Assembly: GCA_032622095.1 (NCBI GenBank)
Contig: CP136068.1
Coordinates: forward strand, 5,495,314-5,559,313
Source of the DNA: Siphonodentalium dalli
Lineage: Eukaryota; Mollusca; Scaphopoda; Gadilida; Siphonodentaliidae
Reading direction: 5' to 3'
Length of the DNA stretch: 64,000 nt
The notes beneath the pieces are model-generated. The model saw nothing but the letters and a program-made list of their open reading frames with translations. It made no database searches and was not told the origin of the DNA. This document shows positions 24,546 through 35,100 of the stretch, one piece after another; within the stretch, counting starts at the first letter, position 1; each line of letters opens with the position of its first letter. The translations under genes were made by a program, and so were the position numbers.

Positions 24546-25008
24546 AAACAATATTTATTTCTACCCTCAATTAATACATGTAAACATGAAATAAGACATT
24601 GAACAATATGAGTTAAATTAAATGACAGGTTAGAAGAAAAGGAGGGTGAAGAGGATCTAACAACAAGCGGGTCACCGCTTATTTGAAGTTATCTCCTCGG
24701 AAAAGAAAAGCATGCAGAATAGTATGTTGAAGGAGCGTATGGCAAGAGGCTGAGTTAAAGAGAACCGGTTGTGGGGAATGGAAATAACAAGTTACTAACA
24801 TTAAGTTGAGGCAGAAGAGATGGATGGGAGGAGTGGGACAGAGGGTGAGTTACTACTGCTGTGTGTTTACAAGTATTCTATCTATCTTTGTTTTTCATGA
24901 CTTGTTTACAAGTACATGTATTCTCAAATATATCTATCTTTATAACTTCGTTGACACTTAACGCAAATATAACGGAAATTCACTGAATCGGGCAACTATG
25001 CTACTTGA
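24546..25008 (-). other. Probable 3' untranslated part of the LINE
   Basis: No frame. It lies immediately 3' (minus strand) of the LINE stop codon. There is no obvious poly-A or short tandem at its end, so the 3' boundary is not defined. Confidence 0.3.
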
Positions 25009-26730
25009 TTAAGTGACGTATTTGGCCAAAGTTTTATTCAGTACTGATATGATTCTATATATTATGATAAAGGACTGAAACGTTACTTTAAAGATTTTGT
25101 GGTTGGTGCTAAGTGTAAGAGAATTTAAGCCATTTAAGAGTATTACACTGTCTCTGTATTTTGTTTCTAATGGCATAAAGCATTCATCCCTGATTTGGTT
25201 GTATAAAGGGCAGACTAAAAGAAAGTGATCTGCGCTTTCTATGTCACCACATGAGCACCTGTTGCTTTCTTTTATGCGATTCTCGTGGAGGTCTTTATTA
25301 AGACTACTACATTTGAGTCTTAGTTGGGTATGGATTATTTTGGCTTTTCGATTAGAACACAAGTTCAGGTGAAGAGTTCTTCTCATGTTTAGACGTTTAC
25401 CTGCATCTAGTCGCGATTTAAATACTTCGAAGAATTCCGCTTGTTTCAGTTCAGGGGTCAAGTCATTCCATAATCTGGTCGCTGATGGCAGAAAAGTATC
25501 CATGTATAAGGAGAGATCTGAGCGAGGGGGTCTGCATGAGTGAAGTTTTTCTGCTCCTGGGTTCTTGTGATTAACAAGGGTATGGAGATACTGGGGTGAT
25601 GATCGATGAAACATTTTGTAAAATTGGTGTAACTTGAATTTTTTTCCGTCTATCCGCCAAAGTCTCCCAGCCAAGATCAGATATTATATTGTTAGCATTA
25701 ATACTTCTTGTCGCTCCTGATACTATTCTAGCCGCTTCGTGTTGTATCTTTTCAAATTGATCGCTCAATGTTATGCCACAGTTGTCCCACACAGGCGAAG
25801 CATATTCCAATACTGGACGAATAAAAGCAAAATAAATTTTCTGAAGGGTGTTTCTAGATAACATGTATTTGTATTTCCTCATTAGGTTAACTCTATTCCA
25901 TGCTTTATCAGTGATGTCATCAATATGCGCTGTCCATGTACCCGTATTATTAAATGTGAGACCAAGATGTCTATGAGACTTATCTTCCTCAATAATACAA
26001 TATGCCATAATAAGAGGTGGGTGATCAGGGGGATTTGATTTCCAGGAAATAAGAGGAGATTCGGTTTTTATTTCATTAAACGTAACAAGCCAACGATTCA
26101 ACCAACTTTGCAATATCACTAGCTGTTAATTCAATCTGGTACTCGATTTGGGTCTTCTATGGTTAAAAACATTGCTGTGTCATCTGCAAAAAGCCGAATG
26201 TGACAAGTAACATGTTCAGCTATATCATTGATGTAGATTAAGAATAGAAGGGTCCGAGCATTCATCCCTGGGGGACACTGGCTCTCACATGGTTCCATTC
26301 TGAATTAGCACTCTCTAAAACTACTCGTTGCCGACGGTAGGTTAAATAAGACTCAAGGAGTTTTAAAAGATTACCAGCTATACCTATACGTTCCAATTTG
26401 TAAAGGAGGCCCTTATGCCAGACCTTATCAAAAGCTTTACTGACATCACAAAACACACATCTAATCTCTTTACCTTGATCTAATGAATCAGTAATGTAAT
26501 CGTAAATATCTGTTAATTGGTTTACAATAGAGTCACCTCTAACAAAGCCAGATTGATACATTGATATAAGTCTGTTGGTAGTCAAAAAATCACACATTTT
26601 ATTATAAATGCACTTTCATAAGCTTTAGACATACAACTTAACAATGATATAGGTCTATAATTAGAAATTAGAGATTTTTCGCCTTTTTTGTATATTGGGA
26701 CAACATTTGAATGTTTCCATTCTTGGGGGA
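25009..26730 (-). pseudogene. Non-LTR retrotransposon reverse transcriptase, truncated and frameshifted
   Basis: Consecutive minus-strand frames form one reverse transcriptase. In order: VVPIYKKG and NYRPISLLSC (26730-26600), SGFVRGDS and SKAFDKVWH (motif A Asp) with RASVPQG (26597-26262), LFLIYINDI and FADD (catalytic box, 26179-26190), LVTFNE, then RPVLEYASPVWD (26119-25640), and a C-terminal domain with CSCGD and ADHFLLVCPLY (to 25009). The frame breaks near 26590, 26262, 26130 and 25640 and there are stops between blocks. The endonuclease domain and the start of the RT are missing. The organisation fits CR1/jockey-type LINEs; the exact clade is not assigned. It is inactive. Confidence 0.9.
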
Positions 26731-26805
26731 ACAGACGGACACACGGACGACGGACGCCAAACCATGGCAATAGCTCAAACTTACAAAAGTAAGTTGAGCT
26801 AAAAA
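26731..26805 (+). mobile_element. Family-A element, 3' tail only (A5)
   Basis: ACAGACGGACACACGGACGA, CCATGGCAATAGCTCAAAC and AAGTTGAGCTAAAAA form the standard family-A 3' end. It abuts the truncated 5' side of the LINE with no spacer, so the two share a junction made by insertion or deletion. Confidence 0.75.
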
Positions 26806-28062
26806 GGAGAAAGAAACAAGAATCATAAAGCGTCAAGTACTTTTATAAGGAGTGAGATTGTTCGATGGAAGAGATTGAATGCATAAATAAAATCTGTGAG
26901 CAATGAACTTCCGGTTCTTCCTGAGACCTGCGTCTTCTCCGGTGAAAGTCAAAAACATGGCCCGTAGTTTGAAATCGTAATATTTTTCTTTCCAAGATCA
27001 ATATTTTCTTCGCTAAATTAGGTTTATACGAAACTCATATAACACGAACACAATCTAACTTGAAAGTTATTTCAATAGATATAAAAAGAAAATTGCCTAT
27101 CTGTGTATTTTTAACATGGTAGGCTGCATACACATGACCAATCATCATTTGTGGAAACCGACGAACATATCTGGTGTGAAATGACCAAAAATATGGTACA
27201 AAACAATCAAATTTGTGGTTCGAATTAAGGGAACAAACCAGCCATGGTACAAAATGTTGTTTGAGACATCAAATGGGTCGGGGTGAATCGCCGAGCGATC
27301 TATAATAGCCGGCCGGGCTTAAATAGACCGATTGGTCTTCTGCTTCTTGGAAGAAGGGAGTCAATCTAAACTGTTCTATACTTATCTTTCAACCAAGACT
27401 TAAAAACAATAACAATTTATTCTGATTGACATATTGGATGATCCCCGGTCTTGATAATGATATCACTATTTGTTTTGTCCAAACAAGAATCTGAATTACC
27501 GGCACATGTAGAAGCTTTCCTCTCGCTGTTCAACGTACCTCAGGCCCGGTAAGACGTCATCAAGGATTGGTTACACCTAATGGTAACAATGATATGTAGA
27601 CATGTGTCTGTTAAGACCAACTGTTGTCTCGCTATATATGGCGAAATGCAGCCACATGTGTGCGACCAAATTAGTCAAGATATTGTGTCAATAGAGAAGA
27701 TGTCACTAAATGTGAGTTTTCAATGCATCTTGATCTAATCCTGCCTCATGCACGATTGAGAGTGTATATTTGAACCTCAATTGTAGGTAACCCATAATCA
27801 GAGGTGCCGTGAATCGGCATTTTGATATACATATAGCCTTCTTCAGCGACGATACACTGAGTGTATATTTTATTGTGTTTCTCTCGGTCAGTATAGTTGC
27901 TTGGAAAGCATGTTTATTGGCATTACCTCAGCTAATTAAGGAATATTTAAGAATTTTTCTGCATCATTTGACACAGGAAAAATAGCTGGTATTCATATGA
28001 AACTGTGGGATCAGTTCCATCAAACAGTAATTGGCGACTGTTCTCAGTAAGGATAAGCCAAG
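26806..28062. other. Unique sequence, no gene seen
   Basis: Mixed composition with only short frames. It forms the spacer between the two segmental-duplication copies together with 21.4-26.8 kb. I find no further ARM exon here. Confidence 0.4.
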
Positions 28063-28597
28063 ATTGTATAGTTTCTCCCTTAATGACAAATAAAAGTGCA
28101 TCTAGAAAAATATATTTGCATTTCGCATTGTTTTCTATGGAGGACTAGTCAAGGACTAGTGAATTATAATTCCCTCTATAATCGAGAAGTCAGATTTATA
28201 GCTTCAGTTCATACATAGAGTTTGGTGTATTGTGCTCTCACAATGGAATAAAAAAACAAAATCACTGTCTGGAGTGGCATAATACGCCCATTGGTCAGTT
28301 TCAAATATCATTACCATACAATTTGGCTCAACTTGTATTCTGAGCCAATTTCAGCCACATACCAAGTTTGGTAGTGATCAAGCATCGTTAACTGGAATTA
28401 GTCTACAGTATTTGTCTATCAAGGCTATTCCAGGTTTGTAAGGCCCCATGAGAACTGTACTCTGAGCACTCACTGTACAAATAGCTTTGGTTGATTGACT
28501 AAATGATAACATATGATAACATAGTTCTTACCAAAAAAAATGGCTTTGATTGACTGAATGAAATATCGTAAACATAACTATGAAACTTAGTTCTTAC

Positions 28598-28932
28598 CGT
28601 AAGAATGGCTGTGCTTGATTCACTGAATGACAGCTCCCAAACAAGCTGAAGGGCAGCTGATATCTCTTCTTCATTGCTCTTGGATTGTTCTACTGACTCC
28701 ATAATTAATGGCAAAACCCCCTTCTCCACCAAAATGTTCTTGTTCTCTTCATGTTTTCGAATTTTCGCCAGAGCACCCACAATTTCTGTAGAAGAGTACC
28801 CATAAAATCTTTGATCATCCTGTTTTAGTAGATCAAGGATGAGTGTCAACAATGTCTCATCAACTGCCAGTAATTGTTTCTGTTCTTCATCTGTTATATA
28901 TGCCAACACCATCAAAGTGTCCAATTTTACAC
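28598..28932 (-). CDS. Armadillo-repeat protein, exon B (copy 2)
   Basis: This 335-nt internal exon encodes 111 residues. On the minus strand the acceptor TTCTTCTTTAG and donor GTAAGAAC are conserved with exon B'. It starts with GT, completing the Cys codon split with exon A at 45107, and ends in phase 0. The peptide runs VKLDTLMVLAYITDEEQ, later GYSSTEI, VLPLIMESVEQ and ISAALQLVWEL. A 12-nt in-frame deletion removes RSSL before KQDD, and about 18 substitutions separate it from exon B', with no stop or frameshift. Conservation of frame and splice sites suggests the copy is or was recently functional. The intron to exon A is about 16 kb. Confidence 0.8.
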
Positions 28933-29233
28933 CTAAAGAAGAACAGTATTTTTATCAAGTTTTAAGCCCACAGTTGATGAAACGATAAAACAGGAGTGTA
29001 GGTAACAACCCAATAGTTTATTCTAAATTCAGAAATTTTAAAGTCGAACGAATGTATAGCTGAAAAGAAATTGGCCACTGATAAACAATAAAGAGTGGAT
29101 ATTTGAAGTATATAGCTTAGTACAGAAATGTATTTGAAACGTTTGTACATCATATGTTCAATTGATTGCAGTAAACATCAACTGCATAATAATGTTTATC
29201 TATTTGTTCCACGGTATTCATTATTGATGTAAA

Positions 29234-30579
29234 CGAGAGGCCGATCACGATCGGCAGATGTTAACCCATCCCTTTGCAATAAAAATTTAAAATGATCGGA
29301 TAAATGAGAGTTTTGATGTTGATTTATAGAGTATACTGTTATGTACTATTATAGACAAATGTACATAACACAAATTATTGGAATTTATGGGTCACTGGCA
29401 TTTATATAAGAGAATGCACTGGTACAGGATATGTAATGCTAAACCACCACAGCCAGCAAGCCCATGGGTTAAATGTGTAGGTGTGACCTGGACATGGAAT
29501 AATTGGGTTAAGAGAGTCCAATTTAAGTTTACAATAATAATGTGTCCTAGTATACAGATAAGCACCACTGACCCATTAATATCAATTATATAGCAGAGCT
29601 GTCAAAATATCACAGGAATTGTTTATGTTGAACACTGACCTCTCTATTAAACCAATAACAATTATAATGATATCAGACCATCTGAAGATATAACTCTGCA
29701 GCAGAGATGTCTACTGTTAATATCATGTGATGTTTATTGTTGAATCTTTATTTTAAATTAGATACCATAGCCTTCTTTATCAGATTATTTGCACATTGGC
29801 ATAAGAGACATCATAAAATAATATAGCCTTATCAATAGCTAAGTACCGTAGTCCAAAGGCAATTGGTGAATTGGATTTAAAGTTGCTCCAAACAGATTTA
29901 CCAGTACATAACACAAGATTTTGAACCGATTTAATCAACTTTGGTGTGGTGATTCGGGGTACCCTTGGCAGAGTTATAATGGTGTTAGTTTTTCAAATTT
30001 TGTTAACTTAATTTTTTTTTTTTTTAATTATTTAAAAAAATTAAAGGGACACATTGGAAATCTTTTTATCAACTTTTATCATAATCGTCAATATATAAAT
30101 GAAAACAAATGACAATGTCAATGACATTTTTTTTATTATTATTATAAAAGTTAAAAATAATTTTTTTTTAAATCGATTTAAAAATAATTTTCTTTCGAAA
30201 AAGGGTCATAACTCCTTTAAAATTAATCGGATCAAACCCATATTCGAACTCGATCTGTATTTTAGGCTGCGAAACTCACATCCCAAATTTGGTTCCAATC
30301 AGATAAAAAATGTTTGAGTTATGGCAGAATGCGTGAATTCTAAGTTGAAAAAGGGCCATAACTCTGTAACAAAATCTCGAATCAAACCCAAATTCGAACT
30401 CGATCTGTATTTTGGGTTGAGAAACCCATATACAAAATATGGTTTCAATCGGATAGAAAATGTTTGAGTTATCGCATTACTCGTAAAGTGTCTACGGACA
30501 GACAGACAGACGGACGAACGACGAGTGGTCAATCCGGGCAACGACACTATGTTTACCATACTATGGTATGGGTAAACAT
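29234..30579 (+). mobile_element. Family-B element, complete (B2)
   Basis: The 5' end has palindrome CCGATCACGATCGG (29241-29254) followed by ATGTTAACCCAT (29258-29269). The 3' end has a CAGACAGACGGACGAACG stretch and a hairpin whose last part is ATGGGTAAACAT (30568-30579), the inverse of the 5' motif with one indel. The distal core holds two ~145-bp units (CATAACTCC...GGATCAAACCCA...TTTGAGTTAT). It is inserted in the intron next to exon B; the copy-1 counterpart (about 15745) lacks it. No target duplication is visible. Confidence 0.75.
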
Positions 30580-33423
30580 AATGAAAGTGTCAATGACACT
30601 GTAGCTCAACTTAGGTAGGGGAATAATTTAATGGTTGACAGTAAATGGAGGAATAGGAAAGGTGCTAATTGAAATGTCTAACATGCGCCAAAGGATTTAG
30701 TGATGCAAAGAGTAAAATACAAGATGGCTGCTGGTGGCCATTTTTTTTGGCCAATTGACCCCAAAAGAACTCGTTCCCATCTACGTATAATTGTTAACAT
30801 CCATGACAAATTTTATGAAGATCTGACCAAAGCTACGACATACAAATTTCATGATGATCAGACGAACAGTACGACCTGTAGACCGCGCCAATGGATTGAA
30901 TTTTGAAATCCAAGATGGCCGCTGGCAGCCATGTTTTTTGGCCGAATGACCCCACAATGATTCGTTCCCATCTACATGTCAATGTCAACATTCATGACAA
31001 ATTTAATAAATATCAGACCAAAGGTATGACCTGTAGCCCACGCCAAAGGATTTAGTCATGCAAAAAGTAAAATGCTGGTGGCAATGTTTTTTGACCGAAT
31101 GACCCCAAAACGACTCGTTCCCATCTACATGTCATTGTTATAATTAATGACAAATTTCATGACCATTTGACCAAAGCTACGACCTGTAGCCCGCACCAAA
31201 GGATTTAGTCATGCAAAGAGTAAAATCCAAGATGGCTGCTGGCGGCCATGTTTTTTACCAAATGACCCCAAAACGACTCGATCCCATCTACATGTCATTG
31301 TTATCATTCATGACAAATTTCATGATGATCAGACGAACAGTACGACCTGTAGCCCGCGCCAATGGATTGAATTTTGAAATCCAAGATGGCCGCCAGCAGC
31401 CATGTTTTTTGGCTGAATGACCCGACAATGATTCGTTCCCATTTACATGTCAATGTCAACATTCATGACAAATTTCATAAAGATTAGACCAAAGGTACAA
31501 CCTGTAGCCCGCGCCAAAGGATTTAGTCATGCAAAGAGTAAAATCCAAGATGGCTGCTGGCGGCCATGTTTTTTGGGCCGAACGACACCAAAATCACTTG
31601 TTGCCATCTACATGTCATTATTAACATCAATGACAAATTTCATGATGATCAGGCGAACAGTACGATCTGTAGCCCGCGCCAATGGATTGAATCTTGAAAT
31701 CCAAGATGGCTGCCAGGGGCCATGTTTTTAGGCCGAATGACCCCAAAATGACTCGTTCCCATCTACATGTCAATGTCAACATTCATGACAAATTTCATAA
31801 AGATCAGACCAAAGGTACGACCTGTAGCCCGGGCCAAAGGATTTAGTCATGCAAAGAGTAAAATCCAAGATGGCTGCTGGCGGCCATGTTTTTCGGCCGA
31901 ACGACCCCAAAATCACTCGTTCCCATCTACATGTCATTGTTAACATCCATGACAAATTTCATGATGTTCCGATCGAAGCTACGACCTGTAGCCCGCGCCA
32001 AAGGATTTAGTCATGCAAACAGTAAAATCCAAGATGGCTGCTGGTGGCCATGTTTATTGGCCGAACAACCCCAAAACGACTCGTTCCCATCTACATGTCA
32101 ATATTAACATCCATGACAAATTTCATGATGATCAGACGAACAGTACGACCTGTAGCCCGCGCCAATGGATTGAATCTTGAAATCCAAGATGGCTGCCAGC
32201 GGCCATGTTTTTTGGCAGAATGACCCCAAAATGACTCGTTCCCATCTACATGTCAATGTCAACATTCATGACAAATTTCATAAAGATCAGACCAAAGGTA
32301 CGACCTGTAGCCCGGGCCAAAGGATTTAGTCATGCAAAGAGTAAAATCCTAGATGGCTGCTGGCGGCCATGTTTTTCGGCCGAACGACCCCAAAATCACT
32401 TGTTCCCATCTACATTTCATTGTTAACATCCATGACCAATTTCATGATGTTCCGATCGAAGCTACGACCTGTAGCCCGCGCCAAAGGATTTAGTCATGCA
32501 AAGAGTAAAATCCAAGATGGCTGCTGGTGGCCATGTTTATTGGCCGAACAACCCCAAAATGACTCGTTCCCATCTACATGTCAATATTAACATCCATGAC
32601 AAATTTCATGATGATCAGACGAACAGTACGACCTGTAGCCCGCGCCAATGGATTGAATTTTGAAATCTAAGATGGCCACCAGCGGCCATGTTTTTTGGCC
32701 GAATGACCCCACATTGATTCGTTCCCATCTACATGTCAATGTCAACATTCATGACAAATTTCATAAAGATTAGACCAAAGGTACAACCTGTAGCCCGCGC
32801 CAAAGGATTTAGTCATGCAAAGAGTAAAATCCAAGATGGCTGCTGGTGGCCATGTTTTTTGGCCGAACAACTCCAAAATCACTCGTTCCCATCTACATGA
32901 CAGTGTTAACATAAATGACAAATTTCATAAACTTCCGACCAAAACAACGACCTGTAGCCCGCGCCAAAGGATTTAGTCATGCAAAGAGTAAAATCCAAGA
33001 TGGCTGCTGGCAGCCATGTTTTTTGGCCGAACGACCCCAAAATCACTCGTTCCCATCTACATGTCATTATTAACATCAATGACAAATTTCATGATGATCA
33101 GATGAACAGTACGACCTGTAGGCCGCGCCAATGGATTGAATCTTGAAATCCAAGATGGCTGCCAGCGGCCATGTTTTTTGGCCGAATGACCCAAAAATGA
33201 CTCGTTCCCATCTACATGTCAATGTCAACATTCATGACAAATTTCATGAAGATCAGACCAAAGGTACAACCTGTAGCCCGCGCCAAAGGAAATTGTTGAC
33301 GGACACACGGACACACGGACACACGGACACACGGACACACGAACACACGCACACACGGACACACGGACGACGGACGCCAAACCATGGCAATAGCTCAAAC
33401 TTACAAGTAAGTTGAGCTAAAAA
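30580..33423 (+). mobile_element. Family-A element (A6)
   Basis: Complete termini: 5' palindrome, TAGCTCAACTT, and 3' AAGTTGAGCTAAAAA. The core has about 16 units. The units have GCCCGCGCCAAAGGATTTAG and TCATGCAAAGAG, unlike A1/A2 (GTGCTAAAG, TCATACAAAG). A three-unit block repeats with a 483-bp offset (31886 and 32369). The tail has a long ACACGGACACACGG microsatellite (33295-33370). It joins B2 directly, without a spacer. Confidence 0.8.
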
Positions 33424-33852
33424 TGAATTAATAGTAACATTACACCTTACAACGGATTTATCTCTGTAATAGCACCATTTATATACAGCATGTTTTAATT
33501 GAAAATTAAAAACAACAATTAGGTAAATTAGCCAACACCACAGATAGCGGTTCTTAAGAAAAGGTTGGGTTTATAAAATGAGTTTTAGGAAAATATTGGA
33601 GTGCTGTGAGGGAATCTCTGCACGTTGAGTACTTCGTAGTTCTATGTTTACTGGTTATCGCTGAGCAGGCAACAACTTTCGAAATGTAACCCTAAGTTGT
33701 AACAAGTTATTTGCGGCTCACCATGTGACAAACCCTCAGCCAATCAGAAAAGATGAGACTGGGGTGAGGGATAACTAAAGCTCTTGTTGACTGGAATTTC
33801 ATTCTCAAATCTCATGTTTTACATGTGTGTCCCCGAATATACATCTGATGAT

Positions 33853-33886
<34 letters not shown>

Positions 33887-34173
33887 AATGAATTCCCCCA
33901 TGTTCAAACATACAGTAAATCTCTGAAAATGACATGGTTAAAACTGCTCATAGATCCCTAAGTACTGCCTACCTGGAAAACGATTCTATTGAATATCATT
34001 GCCCAATATGATAGGGACAAGTTTCTTCACATTAATAAGAAATCTCTCCTACATATATGCAAAGTCAACTCTTTCTGGTAAGAAATCTTTTCAGACCGGT
34101 GAAATCTTGACTCAGCACTCACCACAACCCATCCTCTATCTTGTCACAACCAATTCATAGAAATTTATATTCT
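33424..34173. other. Duplicated intron sequence with poly-G
   Basis: It aligns with 15750-16015 of copy 1 (CAGCCAATCAGAA, TCTTGTTGACTGGAATTTCA) up to about 33935. Beyond that the sequence is unique. No gene seen. Confidence 0.6.
33853..33885 (+). repeat. Poly-G tract, 33 bp
   Basis: A G33 run at the same paralogous position as the G19 run at 15941. Confidence 0.95.
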
Positions 34174-34599
34174 TTAAGTCGTTTGCCGGAGGGAATTAGA
34201 GTTACAGTACTTTCCCCTAGCGATGAAAGACGAATCGCCGAATGTGGAGCTTCTCGTTGACAAGAGGTTTATGGTCATCTGCGTTGATTCCGTTTTCGGG
34301 TGTGGACCACCTAAATTTTGTTGAGCAGCCTTATTGAATGTGCATCTTGCCAGAGTTACAATATATTGAAGACACCAAAACATTATCGCTTTTACAGATT
34401 CATGCATTAACTCAATAACCAAATCGAACAAACAATGGCATGTTACGCTGGTGATATGACACGGACATTGGTCACTGTGAGCTAAGCTGATTAGTGTGAC
34501 GACTTCGTGATCGTTATTTACCGGCTTGATTGAGTGAGACATTACCAGTTCGCCTTGCGCTGTTGGTTGTGTATCAAATTCGGAAGTTATACAGTACAT
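34174..34599 (-). CDS. Unrecognised 141-codon ORF
   Basis: It starts at ATG (34599) on the minus strand and ends at the stop at 34174. The product begins MYCITSEFDTQPTAQGELV, has a helical stretch (LFDLVIELMHESVKAIMF) and a basic, Ser-rich end. It is longer and more GC-rich than most open frames in the window, and no repeat family overlaps it. I cannot name a family, and no clear splice sites or TATA box decide whether it is a gene or an exon. It lies within the intron between ARM exons A and B on the same strand. Confidence 0.25.
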   Translation of the reverse strand: MYCITSEFDTQPTAQGELVMSHSIKPVNNDHEVVTLISLAHSDQCPCHITSVTCHCLFDLVIELMHESVKAIMFWCLQYIVTLARCTFNKAAQQNLGGPHPKTESTQMTINLLSTRSSTFGDSSFIARGKYCNSNSLRQTT

Positions 34600-34603
34600 C
34601 AAG

Positions 34604-35100
34604 ATAGCGGCATACGCTGATATCTTCTAAGGGAATCGTCCGGTTGAGAAATTGTGGTGGCGAATCGGCGATGAGTTATAAGATTGAAGATAAGTATAAT
34701 TCTTCTTTGTTAAGGGTTTGGGAACTGATGTATATATATTAGAATATATATATACACATAGGCCCATGGCTCGGTCAATGAAACAAATGTATATAAATTC
34801 GGAAATTGGGAGCTAAACTGTGGTTTTACACTTACTATATATGGGTAACAGCACACAGATATATTATTGTAAGCTGCTGCGTTGAGGATGGTACGATCGA
34901 TTTGTCCACGAAATAATTTGAATTCTTAGTATGGTTTCAAATGTGTAAAATTGTGTAAATCACGTAAAATTTGTGATACAATGTTGGTTCCGGGTTAGAC
35001 ATGACGTCTGATTGAGCTGCATAACGATATTGCAGTTGGTTTGCTCCGCATTCTCACTGATGCAGGAATGCATACAATATTGGTTATATTGTGAACATTA
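34604..35100. other. Unique sequence, no gene seen
   Basis: Contains a TATATATATTAGAATATATA stretch near 34730. Nothing else recognised. Confidence 0.4.
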
